A stretch of 64,000 bases of DNA from contig JASPKZ010010239.1 in NCBI GenBank assembly GCA_030220185.1, positions 1,692,001-1,756,000 on the forward strand, written 5' to 3'. The position numbers and the translations under genes were made by a program. This DNA is from Diploptera punctata. Lineage: Eukaryota; Arthropoda; Insecta; Blattodea; Blaberidae. The notes below the pieces were generated by a model. It had not been told where the DNA came from. It did not search any database and saw nothing but the letters and a program-made list of their open reading frames with translations. Every line of letters begins with the position of its first letter. Positions within the stretch are counted from its first letter, which is position 1. Of the stretch, positions 54,633 through 64,000 are shown one piece after another.

Positions 54633-55136
54633 AAACAAGACTTATGAGAGAGGTCAATATAGACCCAACCTTTGTTGCAGTAAAGTAATAAATAATAACA
54701 CATGTGGTATAATATGTAACTTACAATATTTAGCTCTACGTTGGATACGTACGAGGAGTATATTTGCTTGAGACATATCTGCAACATTTATATTCGAATT
54801 GTACGTTTTCCATTCCATGAAATTTCACAATAGCATAAAATGCACACAAACTATTTGAAACGCGGGTTTTATATAAATGCTTTAAATATTTGTAATTTCA
54901 CGTTCAGATTGCATTTACGTGTGGTCTCTCGTTATGCATGCTTTTTTATGTGTACAAAACAGCATTGCGCATGTAACTGCATACAGGTCTGAGATTTATG
55001 ATCATAATGTTCAGCATAAAGGAAAGTAGTATAATTAGAGCCACCATACTCATATATAAATCAGAGGCCTCAATGCTGTATCCATATGAGTAACTTTACA
55101 TTTCATGATAGGAAAAAAATGTTTGAGTTATGATAC
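54633..55136. other. No feature recognised
   Basis: AT-rich; nothing identified. Confidence 0.35.
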
Positions 55137-55137
55137 A

Positions 55138-55197
<60 letters not shown>

Positions 55198-55220
55198 CAT
55201 AATAATCATAATCATAATAC
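55138..55220. repeat. (AAT)n with (AATCAT)n tail
   Basis: About 20 AAT units followed by CAT-interrupted units. Confidence 0.93.
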
Positions 55221-55311
55221 ATTCAAACGCCGAGAAACAATAATTACGATCAGCAATGAGCTGCAGAAAGAAATGGAATATAGGAAATGCGTGCTAATTA
55301 TGGATTGCAGG

Positions 55312-55640
55312 TCTACCGCTGTGATCTCAATGTAGCGTGCTGCCTTGTCATGCAGCGGGCCCGGATTTGATTCCCGGTCGGGACAGGCTTCTGGTTGAGG
55401 TTTCTTTCGGGGTTTTTCCTCACCTGTAAGACAAATGTCAGGAAGCGTAGGGCCCAACGGTCCCCGAAAATCATCCGGCCATTAACACCATTCTTTCATT
55501 ATCATCATCATCCTTCACGGTTTGAAAAGTAACGGGAAGCTACCACATCTATAATTCACTAGTAAAGCTGCAAACCATAGCATGAGAATGCTATGATTGC
55601 AGTGAAAGACCTGCCCTCCGGCAGAATTACTATGGATGGA
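55312..55640 (+). mobile_element. SINE-1 copy K
   Basis: Head TCTACCGCTGTGATCTCAAT, shorter body, end CTGCCCTCCGGCAG and CTATGGATGGA. Confidence 0.9.
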
Positions 55641-56175
55641 TTACACAGAGACTAGTATCATCCCAGCTTCTCCTGAAATACATTAAACTGAAATTATATA
55701 TAACTGTTATTCTCCCAGTTATATTACATGGATGGGAAACATGGACTCATACTTTAAGGCAGGAGAAAAATTTACAAGCATTTGAGGATAAAGTTATTAG
55801 GAAAATTTCGCAACAAAGAGAGATGAACTAACAGACGAATGGAAAAGGTTACATAATACGTAGTGAGCTCATGATATTTATAGGAAACCAGGTTTAATAA
55901 GAACACTTAAATCTCGTAGACCGCGATGGGTCAGACAGGTGGCACGAATGAGAAATGAAAGAGGGGCATGAAAACTGTTTGTTCGAAAACCAGAAAGAAA
56001 GCGCCCAGTAATTAGGCCAAGAATGAATTGGGAAATTAACATTAACCATGATCTAAAGTATGTATATTATACAGAAGATGATTGGATAATAGTAGCTAAG
56101 GATGCGGATGTTTGGAGAGCTTATGTTCTTTTGCCATAAACCTATGGGTCCGGTAGTGCCAGTGAGTTAGTTAAT
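55641..56175 (+). pseudogene. RTE-type LINE (group A), decayed
   Basis: Degraded stretches of CILPVILYG.ETW, RHVAR.RNERG and D.W...AKD.DVW, ending at CCTATGGGTCCGGTAGTGCC. It is joined directly to the SINE-1 end, so it is 5'-truncated. Many stops. Confidence 0.75.
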
Positions 56176-56462
56176 AATAAAAATCATAATATTAAATGCA
56201 ATTCAATCCGTAAAATCAATTCCCATTAAAGTACTTGCTCTGACTGACTACTATGCTAAAGTACTGGGAGTCACATCGTTAAAAACGCCGCCACAAGTTC
56301 TCAAATTTATTTAACGTTTTTTCAAGGAAATACACTATACGTTACATCAATTTATCTACTCACGTATCCGTTTGAGGTTGACGAAACGCTATTAAAGACC
56401 CTATAAGAAAACAAATGTGTATGTGTTGTAGCTAATATGATAAGCGTTACGCCATATAGGGA

Positions 56463-56463
56463 G

Positions 56464-56505
<42 letters not shown>
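56463..56505. repeat. (AAT)n microsatellite
   Basis: About 14 units. Confidence 0.92.
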
Positions 56506-56506
<1 letters not shown>

Positions 56507-56629
56507 CTTTCGAGCAGATTAAAACCCAGAGATTTATAATTACTCAACCTGAACTAATTTAAAAAGTTGCCACTGATACAAAAATCAATGGTACCCTTAA
56601 ATCTAGAGTTTCATAAACACGTAAACAAA

Positions 56630-57150
56630 GTATACCTGTTCTTCCATATCCTGAATTAATATTTTCATATCATTTCCTGTACAATTCAAGTTCCTCATAA
56701 ATCATGGTTATTGATATTCTCCCACATAATTTTTGTCCTATCTATTGGGAACTTTCTCTCTGGTTTATATCATAAGTTTCTACTACCTCTTTCGTTCTCA
56801 TAAATCATGGTTATTGATATTCTCCCACATAATTTTTGTCCTATCTATTGGGAACTTTCTCTCTGGTTTATATCATAAGTTTCTACTACCTCTTTCGTTC
56901 TCATCATGCCACATTCCTGCCACATTCCTGCCCATTGTAGTCTAACAAGATATAATTGTTCTTATTTAATCATTTTTCCCATGAATATTATGTAGCTCCC
57001 AGGTATGCAGCTTCTCTATTCATTTGTCTGTTCGTCTGTACTTGACCCAAAAATTTCTACGCATTTTATTCTCAATTTTTTTTTTTGTAATATCTTCTCC
57101 TTTCATAAAATAAGATATCATGTTCTGCATCCACATAAAAATAAAAAAAA
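56630..57150 (-). pseudogene. RTE-type LINE (group A) with internal 103-bp tandem duplication
   Basis: The minus strand aligns with 14990-15400. The segment 56694-56796 is duplicated at 56797-56899 with almost no differences. It holds the ENI.N.DL codons, so the duplication happened after the LINE inserted. Confidence 0.72.
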
Positions 57151-57585
57151 TAACCCTTTTACATACTTTAAGCTAGCTAGTAAAATAAATACACTTATTT
57201 TATATATTTATTCACTAATGAGTTTTGTTCTTATTTTCATTGTCCAGAAATCTGCTCACATTTATCCAAGTTTCAGAGCTTACCATTAACTAGTAGCATA
57301 TCAGTGATATTTAATACAACGTCTTAATACATTCTATATGCTATCGCCCAATAATAATACTCTAGTTCATCATCATATATTGACAGCTGACTAGTACCAT
57401 TGCCTTGTAAAGATTTGAATTCTTGCTCTAGTACTAATATTGAATTACCAGTTAAGTTAAAATTATAATAATAATTTAAATGCAATAATGGAAAACTGGA
57501 TTACTTATAAAGTAATGAATAACATTTGTATATTAAACACAATACATATACTATGTATCATTTCATTTTATGAATGCTAATTATG
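57151..57585. other. No feature recognised
   Basis: AT-rich; nothing identified. Confidence 0.35.
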
Positions 57586-57936
57586 TCCCGCGCCGTAGCC
57601 GAGCGGTTAAGGTAGGAAGCCTTGGCGCAGAGCTACGGGACTTGCGCTGGTTCGAGTCTCCATGGGGGAAGAAATTTTCTCATGGTATTTCGGCCAGTAT
57701 GGGACCGGTGCCCACCCAGCATCGTGAGGCAATTGGGTAGCTACAATAAGTAGCGGCTCCAGGTTGAGGAACCAGCTATAACGGCTGAGGGACTCGACAT
57801 GCTAACCACATGTCACCCCTACACTGGCTGTTGATCATCTACCTCTGTGATTGACACATGCGGATGTGAAGGGCCAGCAGCCGGCTGGTAAAAGGGCAAC
57901 CGCTGAAAAGTGGAAAGACCCTCAATCGGAATGCTA
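57586..57936 (+). mobile_element. SINE-4 copy, full length
   Basis: Head GCGCCGTAGCCGAGCGGTTA (Leu/Ser-type A box), B box CTGGTTCGAGTCTCC, body GGGTAGCTACAATAAGTAGC, CCAGCAGCCGGCTGGTAAAA, end GAAAGACCCTCAATCGG. About 350 bp. Confidence 0.88.
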
Positions 57937-58059
57937 ATTATACAAAAAAATCAACTGATGTAGGAGAACTATGTGGACAAACAACTAGAAAATTTTAACT
58001 AAACTAAAAAAAATAAAATAAAAAGTGTAGTTTTATAATTTCATAAATGATTCTAATAT

Positions 58060-58320
58060 GTGGCAACTCCTGATTTTGTTTGGTAGGAAATTCCATTGAT
58101 GTAGAATATCGGAGAATTACTTACTAAAATAATATCAGTATGAATAAAAATGTTTGAAGTTACACACAAAGCTGAAGCTACCATTATACAAAATGTTGTT
58201 TTATATAACCACGAAAATTTACTGCGACGGTTATTTTTGCAACATGGTGTATTTATTCTAACACCATGATTTTTGAAGTTGTAAGTCACAATATTAATTG
58301 CTACCTCACTGTAAACCATG
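58060..58320. other. Possible old dispersed repeat
   Basis: Weakly similar to 11660-11900. An 88-codon minus-strand frame here has no recognisable domain. Confidence 0.3.
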
Positions 58321-58337
58321 AATGTAATTTGTGTATT

Positions 58338-58544
58338 GTATATATATATATATATATATATATACGAGCATATATAATATGTTTATTCATAATGACAACT
58401 TTTATAGGACCAAATATTAATTAATTATCAATGGAGGAGGTCGCATTACAATGATGAAATACAGACAAGGTATATGGATCAGAGACGGAAGAATTTTTAT
58501 ATACATGTTTTTTCCATGTATTAATATATACATGCGAGTGGATG

Positions 58545-58582
<38 letters not shown>
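58338..58582. repeat. Two (TA)n microsatellites
   Basis: Runs at 58338-58364 and 58550-58582 with unassigned sequence between. Confidence 0.9.
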
Positions 58583-58583
<1 letters not shown>

Positions 58584-58587
58584 CTCT

Positions 58588-58890
58588 AACTCACTGGCAC
58601 TATCAAACCCATAGGTTCATGTCCCAGGGGACATAAGCTCTCCATTAATCCCTATCCTGAGCTAATGTTTTTCAATCATCCCTTGTATAATCTACTTCCA
58701 TCAAATCATAGTTAATGTTATTCTCTCACCTCATTCTTGGTCTACCAACTGGGCGTTTTCCTTCTGGTTTTCCTACAAGAAGCTTCCATGCACGTCTTTC
58801 ATTCGCGTTTCGTGCCACATGTCCTGCCCATCGCAGTCTATGAGACTTAACTGTTCTTATTATATCTGGCTTCCTACAAAGACCATGTTT
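58588..58890 (-). pseudogene. RTE-type LINE (group A) 3' end
   Basis: Minus strand from CCAGATATAATAAGAACAGT through a LRWAGHVARN-like stretch and RPRM..EN to the terminus near 58600. Close to 33420-33690. It ends on its left in an (AT)n tail. Confidence 0.8.
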
Positions 58891-58902
58891 CACAGTTCAA
58901 AG

Positions 58903-58905
<3 letters not shown>

Positions 58906-58946
<41 letters not shown>
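58906..58946. repeat. (AG)n microsatellite
   Basis: About 20 AG units. Confidence 0.93.
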
Positions 58947-58948
<2 letters not shown>

Positions 58949-59613
58949 CCGTTTGACGCTACGTTTCAAATAGCAACAGTATTACATGAGATGTTAAAAA
59001 TATCGATAGATATTCGTAGCATAGGATTACTATGTACAATATTTTATTTCTTTATAGATTATCTTATTATAAGTGTATATTATTACACATACATAGGCTA
59101 GTATATTATGATGCGAGGTTGGGAAGTGGTTTTTACAGAATGGAGGAAAATGTTTAAAAACCGAGCGATATTACTTTATTGTAACGGACTGTCAACAGCA
59201 CGTACGGCTTACTGTCTGTGCGACCCATATTTGTAAATAACATTGTATGTATCTTACTTTTAGTCTAAGTTCGTCCTACCACTACTAGTTTTAAAATTTG
59301 TAATGGACCGCGTTGCAGTTACTATATAAAAGGTTAAAAAGTTAAAATATTTTCTAAAGTAATTACATTTGTAGTATAATCACTTCATAACAAATTTTTC
59401 CTCATCAGCATTTATAGTGGTGGGCCTACAAGACGTTTTCGGTTATTTTATTCTGTAAAGAGGATTCAGATGGTTGCTTTCTCGTTCAACATGTTTTCAT
59501 TCTTATCTTCTTCTAAAAAATTTCGATTTTTTTAAGAATGCTCTTATACTTGTTTTCTCTCTTATGTTGTTGATTGCGTTGAACTGATGTCATTATTCTT
59601 TTATATGATTACC
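58947..59613. other. No feature recognised
   Basis: Unassigned; nothing identified. Confidence 0.35.
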
Positions 59614-59935
59614 AAAATAAGATAAAGTTAAAATGTACCTTCTTAGGTCAGAGCCGTCGTCCTCAACTTATAAAATATGTATGTTTTTGTCTGAAGGCCT
59701 TTCAGAATCTCTATTCCATCTTAAGCTTATCTTTCTTCGCTACATGACTTGATGATCTCGGTGCTGGTCCTAAAGTAGGACCAAGAACATCAAGTAATAT
59801 AGCGAAAAATACCTGCTGAAGATTAAATAGAGATTCTGAAAGGCCTTGAGACAAAAAGCATACAAATTTTATAAGTTGAGGACGACAGTTCTGACCTAAG
59901 AAGGTACATTTTAACTTCATTTTATTTTATGATTA
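59614..59935. mobile_element. Penelope-like foldback, subfamily I
   Basis: Arms of about 155 bp (59614-59769, 59775-59932) meet at GGTCCTAAAGTAGGACC. Both carry an outward AAGATGGAATAGAGATTCTGAAAGG-type pattern (one arm with an indel) and the outer motif GTTGAGGACGACRGTTCTGACC. Head-to-head copies as at 40569, but older. Confidence 0.75.
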
Positions 59936-59939
59936 TCCA

Positions 59940-60110
59940 CTTCAACGGTTTTAAACAATTAATTTTATTAGTATTGATGCTTATCAAAATGGATTTACCC
60001 TCCTTGTATTTAAATTCGTTAAAATGTTCATTGAGTCTCATATTAACTTATGCCTTAAATTGTATTAGGCTTTATTGAGGACGACCGAAATCTCTTATAC
60101 AGGTACATTA
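59940..60110 (-). pseudogene. Penelope-like GIY-YIG scrap and end motif
   Basis: The minus strand reads NMRLNEHFNEFKYKEGKS, matching the FNIRFKEHF segment of the nuclease at 43504-44626. On the plus strand at 60070-60110 is TTGAGGACGACCGAAATCTC with ACAGGT, the outward end motif of subfamily I. Confidence 0.6.
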
Positions 60111-60702
60111 ACAATAAAAAAAGGTTATATGGAGTTCATGTATGCAATATTTCGCTGTTTAAACGTGCAAATTTATTTTACGTTTATATGTGAAACAATG
60201 ACGTGATATATAAATAAAAATAAAATATACCCATAAACAAGATAGAATCAGTCCTGTTGCGGCAGAATATCAAGTAACAGTACATTGAAGAGGTTATACT
60301 TCTGAATCTCACGCAATTCTCCTTTGAATTATGCAAACACTGAGTTAGAAAAAAATATTAGCTCAAATATAAGTATAAAATTTGACAAGTAGACACAAAT
60401 TATATTCTTTAAACACGCGACATGCTTTATAGTAAAGAAATTCAACTTTCTTGGAGTTACGATATATCTTATTTATTGATTGTTATCGCAAATTATTCTT
60501 ACTGACTTCTTGACAGTTTTCAATCAAACCTCAAATAAATGCGAAATGTTACCAAATTAAAATGTAATGTTATTACATAATTCTTTGATTTTTATTCAAT
60601 CATTTCAATAACGATGACTTGAAAATTTCTTAACATATGTATTTGCATGTATAAGTTCCATTTTAAATACATATTTCTTAAGGATCCAAATCTATACGAA
60701 TT
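60111..60702. other. No feature recognised
   Basis: AT-rich; nothing identified. Confidence 0.35.
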
Positions 60703-60773
60703 AACTAACTCACTGACTCTTTTAAACCGGAGCGTCGTGACGCTGACAGCATGGACATAAGCTCTCCATATTA
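60703..60773 (-). pseudogene. RTE-type LINE (group A) extreme 3' end
   Basis: TATGGAGAGCTTATGTCC to AGTCAGTGAGTTAGTTAA on the minus strand, the last ~70 bp of the element. Confidence 0.6.
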
Positions 60774-61033
60774 CAGGGTGTGGCATGAGTCAGTTAACCA
60801 CTACACATGGTTGCAAGGGAAAAAATCAGATTGGTTGAAGCTGGGGTTTGAATACGGGACCTTCAGAATATGCTCTCAAAAACTACTGCTTGAGGCAATT
60901 TGCTACTCGTAACTAGGGAACAAGTTCGGTAGTTGTTTGTTTATATATGTTGTAAACTACAGAAAATAATATATTAGAATTTTCGGTCAACTGATTTATG
61001 CTGCACCTGTACATCCTGTACGTTCCCACAAAA

Positions 61034-61345
61034 CCCCGCACCGTAGTCGAGTGGTTAAGGCAAGATGTCTTAGTGCGGAGCTACGGTACTTGCGCTGGCA
61101 TGAGTCTCCATGAGGACAGAAATTTTCTCATGAAATTTCATCTTGTATGGTACCCGTGCCACCTGCATCTTGAGGAATTCGGGTACTATAAAACGTATTG
61201 GCTCCAGGAAGAGAAAAACCAGCTGACATGCTGACCACAAGTCACCCCTATACTGGCTATATCACCGTCTTTCTCTGTGGTTAGCCATGTGGATGTAAGG
61301 CCACATATAATCAGGTTTGTGCATCAAGGGTCTTCTAGGTCTGTT
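61034..61345 (+). mobile_element. SINE-4 copy
   Basis: Head CCGCACCGTAGTCGAGTGGT, GCGCTGGCATGAGTCTCC at the B box, body GCTCCAGGAAGAGAAAAACC. Confidence 0.78.
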
Positions 61346-61455
61346 GCGCCAAAGGGAGAGATAGAGAGAGAGAGAGATTTTTTACAAAATGGTTTCATTC
61401 TTCTCTTTTATTCACCATTCGTGCCCGTCGCAGTCTACGGAACAATCTACGTAGT

Positions 61456-61688
61456 ATGATGATCTTGATGAAGATTTTCGGGCTGTAGGCCGTGGTCGTG
61501 AGGCTTGTAGTTCCCCGACGTTTCGCCAGAGACTGCGTCCGGCATCCTCAGTCATAAGACAACCCTTGAGGATGCCAGACTCAGTCTCTGGCGAAACGTC
61601 GGGGAACTACAAGCCTCATGACCACGGCCTACAGCCCGAAATCTTCATCAAGATCATCATAGGAACTGCGGCCGTGAAAGTCTACGAG
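61456..61688. mobile_element. Penelope-derived foldback, subfamily II, within an RTE scrap
   Basis: Arms 61456-61551 and 61566-61660 are inverted with few differences; the spacer is about 14 bp. Both arms carry GAGGATGCC..GGCGAAACGTC reading outward and ACCACGGCCTACAGCCCGAA. A 28-base tail AGGAACTGCGGCCGTGAAAG.. follows. TCTACGTAGT (61446-61455) and TCTGCGTAGT (61689-61698) may be the target duplication (one mismatch). The left flank CCCGTCGCAGTCTACGG is a group A RTE piece. Confidence 0.82.
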
Positions 61689-61739
61689 TCTGCGTAGTCT
61701 TAATTGTAGTACATATCAATGTATTAATTACTTTTTGTA

Positions 61740-63090
61740 ATGCTACAATCATTGTTCAAGTTATAAATTTGATACATTAGTGTCAAAATGCACCATCGTC
61801 ATTAACTTTTAGGCTGATTCTTCTTCAGGGTTTACCCTCTCTGCCTGTTCCAGCAGATTCTCTTTACATTTGTAACTGATCTAGTGCCGTTTTCTTTGCC
61901 CTACCTCTCTTCTCAAGAGATCTGTAACAATTAGCATATTAAAACACTATCTTATTCAACTGCTGTATATGTTCTTTCTTTTTTTTGTTTGTTTGTTCTA
62001 TTTATTTTCATAAGAGTCGTGATACAAAACTATAGAAGTTTCAATTTAAAGAGTTGCGAGAAAAATGTGAAGATAGTAAACACGAAGAATACGTTGTTAT
62101 ATATTTTAAATTCTTGACATTAATACAAGGTACATTTTTTAGAGTGTTTACGAATGTTGCAATTTATTAATAAACAAACATACGTCCATATATTACGATC
62201 AAAAATATGATTTAACCAGCAAAGACTACATTTATAATCGTGAAAAAGTACTCATTTACCACTATTGTCAGGCAATGTTTTAAAATCTTAAACATTTATC
62301 TGCAAAGTACAGTTTTCTTACACTCTTATTTACGTAATATTAATAAAAATTAACAAACTACCATTGCTTACTTTATTCTCTAAATGTCATTTAATCCAGA
62401 TAGTTCATGCTTCTTGCTTCCTTTTCAATATTTTCGTTTTCATATTTCCGATTTTCGTCTATTTTCGTGATGATGACTTCGTGTTTCTTGTGAAATATAT
62501 ATATCCTCATTAGGTTCCATAATTTTGTGTCCAATTTCCATTCATTTTCTGTATTGCATATTTCTTATTTCAATTTTCAGTGTTTCATATTATATAAACC
62601 GCGTCAAAAGAACGACAAGAATTAATCATTGGGTAACCAAATAATATATAGAGGCCATTACAAAATGTTTTCCCTCGCATGGAACCTCGTGTTCTGGTAG
62701 GATTTTAGTTGCATACAGAACACATTATTCACATTACATCCCTCAGAAGAGTAGCTTTCAGTCGAGTCAAGGAGACTGAAGCGACTAGTATGACCCTTAA
62801 ATGAGCTTACGTACTGTCGTGTTGTGCTGATGGTCTCCGGGGTATATTTATTTACAGGTTTCTCACGTATATTGAAACGCACATCGTATAATTTCCTCAG
62901 GTTAGTGACTAAATCTTTTCCTTATTGGTAATTCCGTGGGTGATCTAAAAGCATTTATGTACACTTCTAACCTTTATCAAATTACAAGGTATGTATCCTA
63001 TATGTTTTAAAAGCTGTATAATATTCAACATTTTATTTTGTAGATTCCATAAGTAAAAGTATATTTTTTCTGCACGAGGCTAAATCCCAA
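61740..63090. other. No feature recognised
   Basis: 1.35 kb of AT-rich sequence without boxes, terminal repeats or significant frames. Confidence 0.4.
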
Positions 63091-63095
63091 TTTTG

Positions 63096-63278
63096 GTGAA
63101 AAACATGTTGGAATATTTCTATATCAACTATATATTATCTTCGTTAACCTAACTGAAAACACTTCACAATGTCCTTTCAGCACCTTTGTTTTTTCGTTCC
63201 ACAGCTAAAACTGTAATTTTTTCCACACACACAAGCACACGCAACACTCACACCACATAGACACACACACACATATAT

Positions 63279-63328
<50 letters not shown>

Positions 63329-63710
63329 ATATACATTTGTTTACGTATACAGACTGAAGCATGTTGAAATCTTGCATTTCAAAAGCAATTGTTCTTAGGT
63401 TATTTAACTCTCTAAAATCACTTCATAATACCGTTCAGTATGTTATTGTTTACGCTGCATAGGTATAACTCTAATTACTTCACAGAGATATGATGTTTGT
63501 TTATCTACATATTGAAGCGTGTTGAAATATTCCTACATTAATCGTCTACATTCTCTTAGAATAAGAATACTTACAATATCATTCAGCATATTCTTTTCTT
63601 TGTTGAACTGGTAAATTTGTAATTAATCCACAGAGGTATGACCTATGTTCATCTACATACTGAAATATGTTGAAATATTTCTAGATTAAACGCTTATCTT
63701 CTTGTTCAAC
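63096..63710. repeat. Degenerate ~150-bp tandem repeats next to a Penelope-like end
   Basis: Units starting with GAAGCATGTTGAAAT-like sequence occur near 63098, 63355, 63513 and 63661 (spacings about 257, 158, 148). The first is lengthened by CA and TA microsatellites. Each includes TCACTTCATAATAC- or CACAGAG-type blocks. Confidence 0.7.
63259..63342. repeat. (CA)n and (TA)n microsatellites
   Basis: ACAC run followed by about 35 TA units with ATTATA interruptions. Confidence 0.9.
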
Positions 63711-63787
63711 TTGTATAGGAATAAATCACTTTGAGGTTTAATTTAAGTAAAATCAAATGTTTCATACTCCTTCTCATAATTAATCTT

Positions 63788-64000
63788 CTAAGTAGATCGC
63801 GATTTCGGGTTCATGGCGAACCCATCCTCAGTACCATTTTGCCAACTGATGTTATGTCGATCGGAAGAATCACTTCGTCTTCTTCCCTCTGTTGGTGGAC
63901 CGATAAACATCTGGATTAGGTCAGAATTTACGGGAATTTCGAAGTTCATAAGTTTTTGTTTGTTTTTCTGAATGTGGATTTTTTCCCAATCTATGAGTTC
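63788..64000 (-). pseudogene. Penelope-like protein C-terminus, running off the window edge
   Basis: An open minus-strand frame from the window end to the stop at 63788. It reads IDWEKIHIQKNKQKLMN, then PPTEGRRRSDSSDRH and NGTEDGFAMNPKSRST. The IEK..N..N...-type pattern and the final (E/D)DG codons on a stem-loop (63798-63831) match the other PLE C-termini in this window. The nuclease and RT would lie beyond the edge, so it may or may not be intact. Confidence 0.62.

Overview
This window looks like AT-rich, gene-poor DNA from an animal, most likely an insect with a large, repeat-laden genome. A cockroach or termite relative is my guess; no host gene or rRNA is present to fix the lineage. No conventional host protein-coding gene can be supported. 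The one long intact reading frame is a transposase at 7399-8454. Almost everything else recognisable is a mobile element, its debris, or a simple repeat, with many elements inserted into one another.

Layout: 0-7 kb holds a ~0.7 kb unclassified repeat, two Helitron-like fragments, tRNA-derived SINEs and short tandem duplications. 7.2-8.6 kb is a complete Tc1/mariner-superfamily element with 108-bp terminal inverted repeats. 8.6-13.2 kb holds a Penelope-like end, a deleted mariner relative (9936-10614) and an hAT element with an 8-bp target duplication (12038-13149). 13-18 kb holds SINEs and RTE-type and Jockey-type LINE remnants. 18.8-19.7 kb is a 63-bp minisatellite split by a SINE. 21-25 kb holds a pogo/Tigger-like relic, a 204-bp MITE, a Penelope-like end and a Tc1 fragment. 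26.4-27.25 kb is a long-armed foldback element. 28.4-29.7 kb is a Tc1 pseudogene. 30-39 kb is a mosaic of SINEs and RTE-type and R1-type LINE fragments. 39.9-41.3 kb is a head-to-head SINE pair, one copy interrupted by a Penelope-derived foldback element. 43.3-45.0 kb is an RTE-type LINE interrupted by a Penelope-like element encoding a GIY-YIG nuclease. 45-64 kb continues with LINE and SINE debris, a MITE, two more Penelope foldbacks and a Penelope C-terminus at the window edge.

How the parts relate: SINE-1 (tRNA-Asp-like head, at least 11 copies) and RTE group A (about ten pieces) dominate. Short SINEs of this sort need LINE machinery; which LINE serves them cannot be told from this window. 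The most interesting signal is in the Penelope-like elements. At seven loci from at least two subfamilies, the last codons overlap a hammerhead-like stem-loop pattern (CUGANGAU, stem, GAAA), usually in head-to-head inverted copies. Two insertions have clean 13-bp target duplications, so their boundaries are exact.
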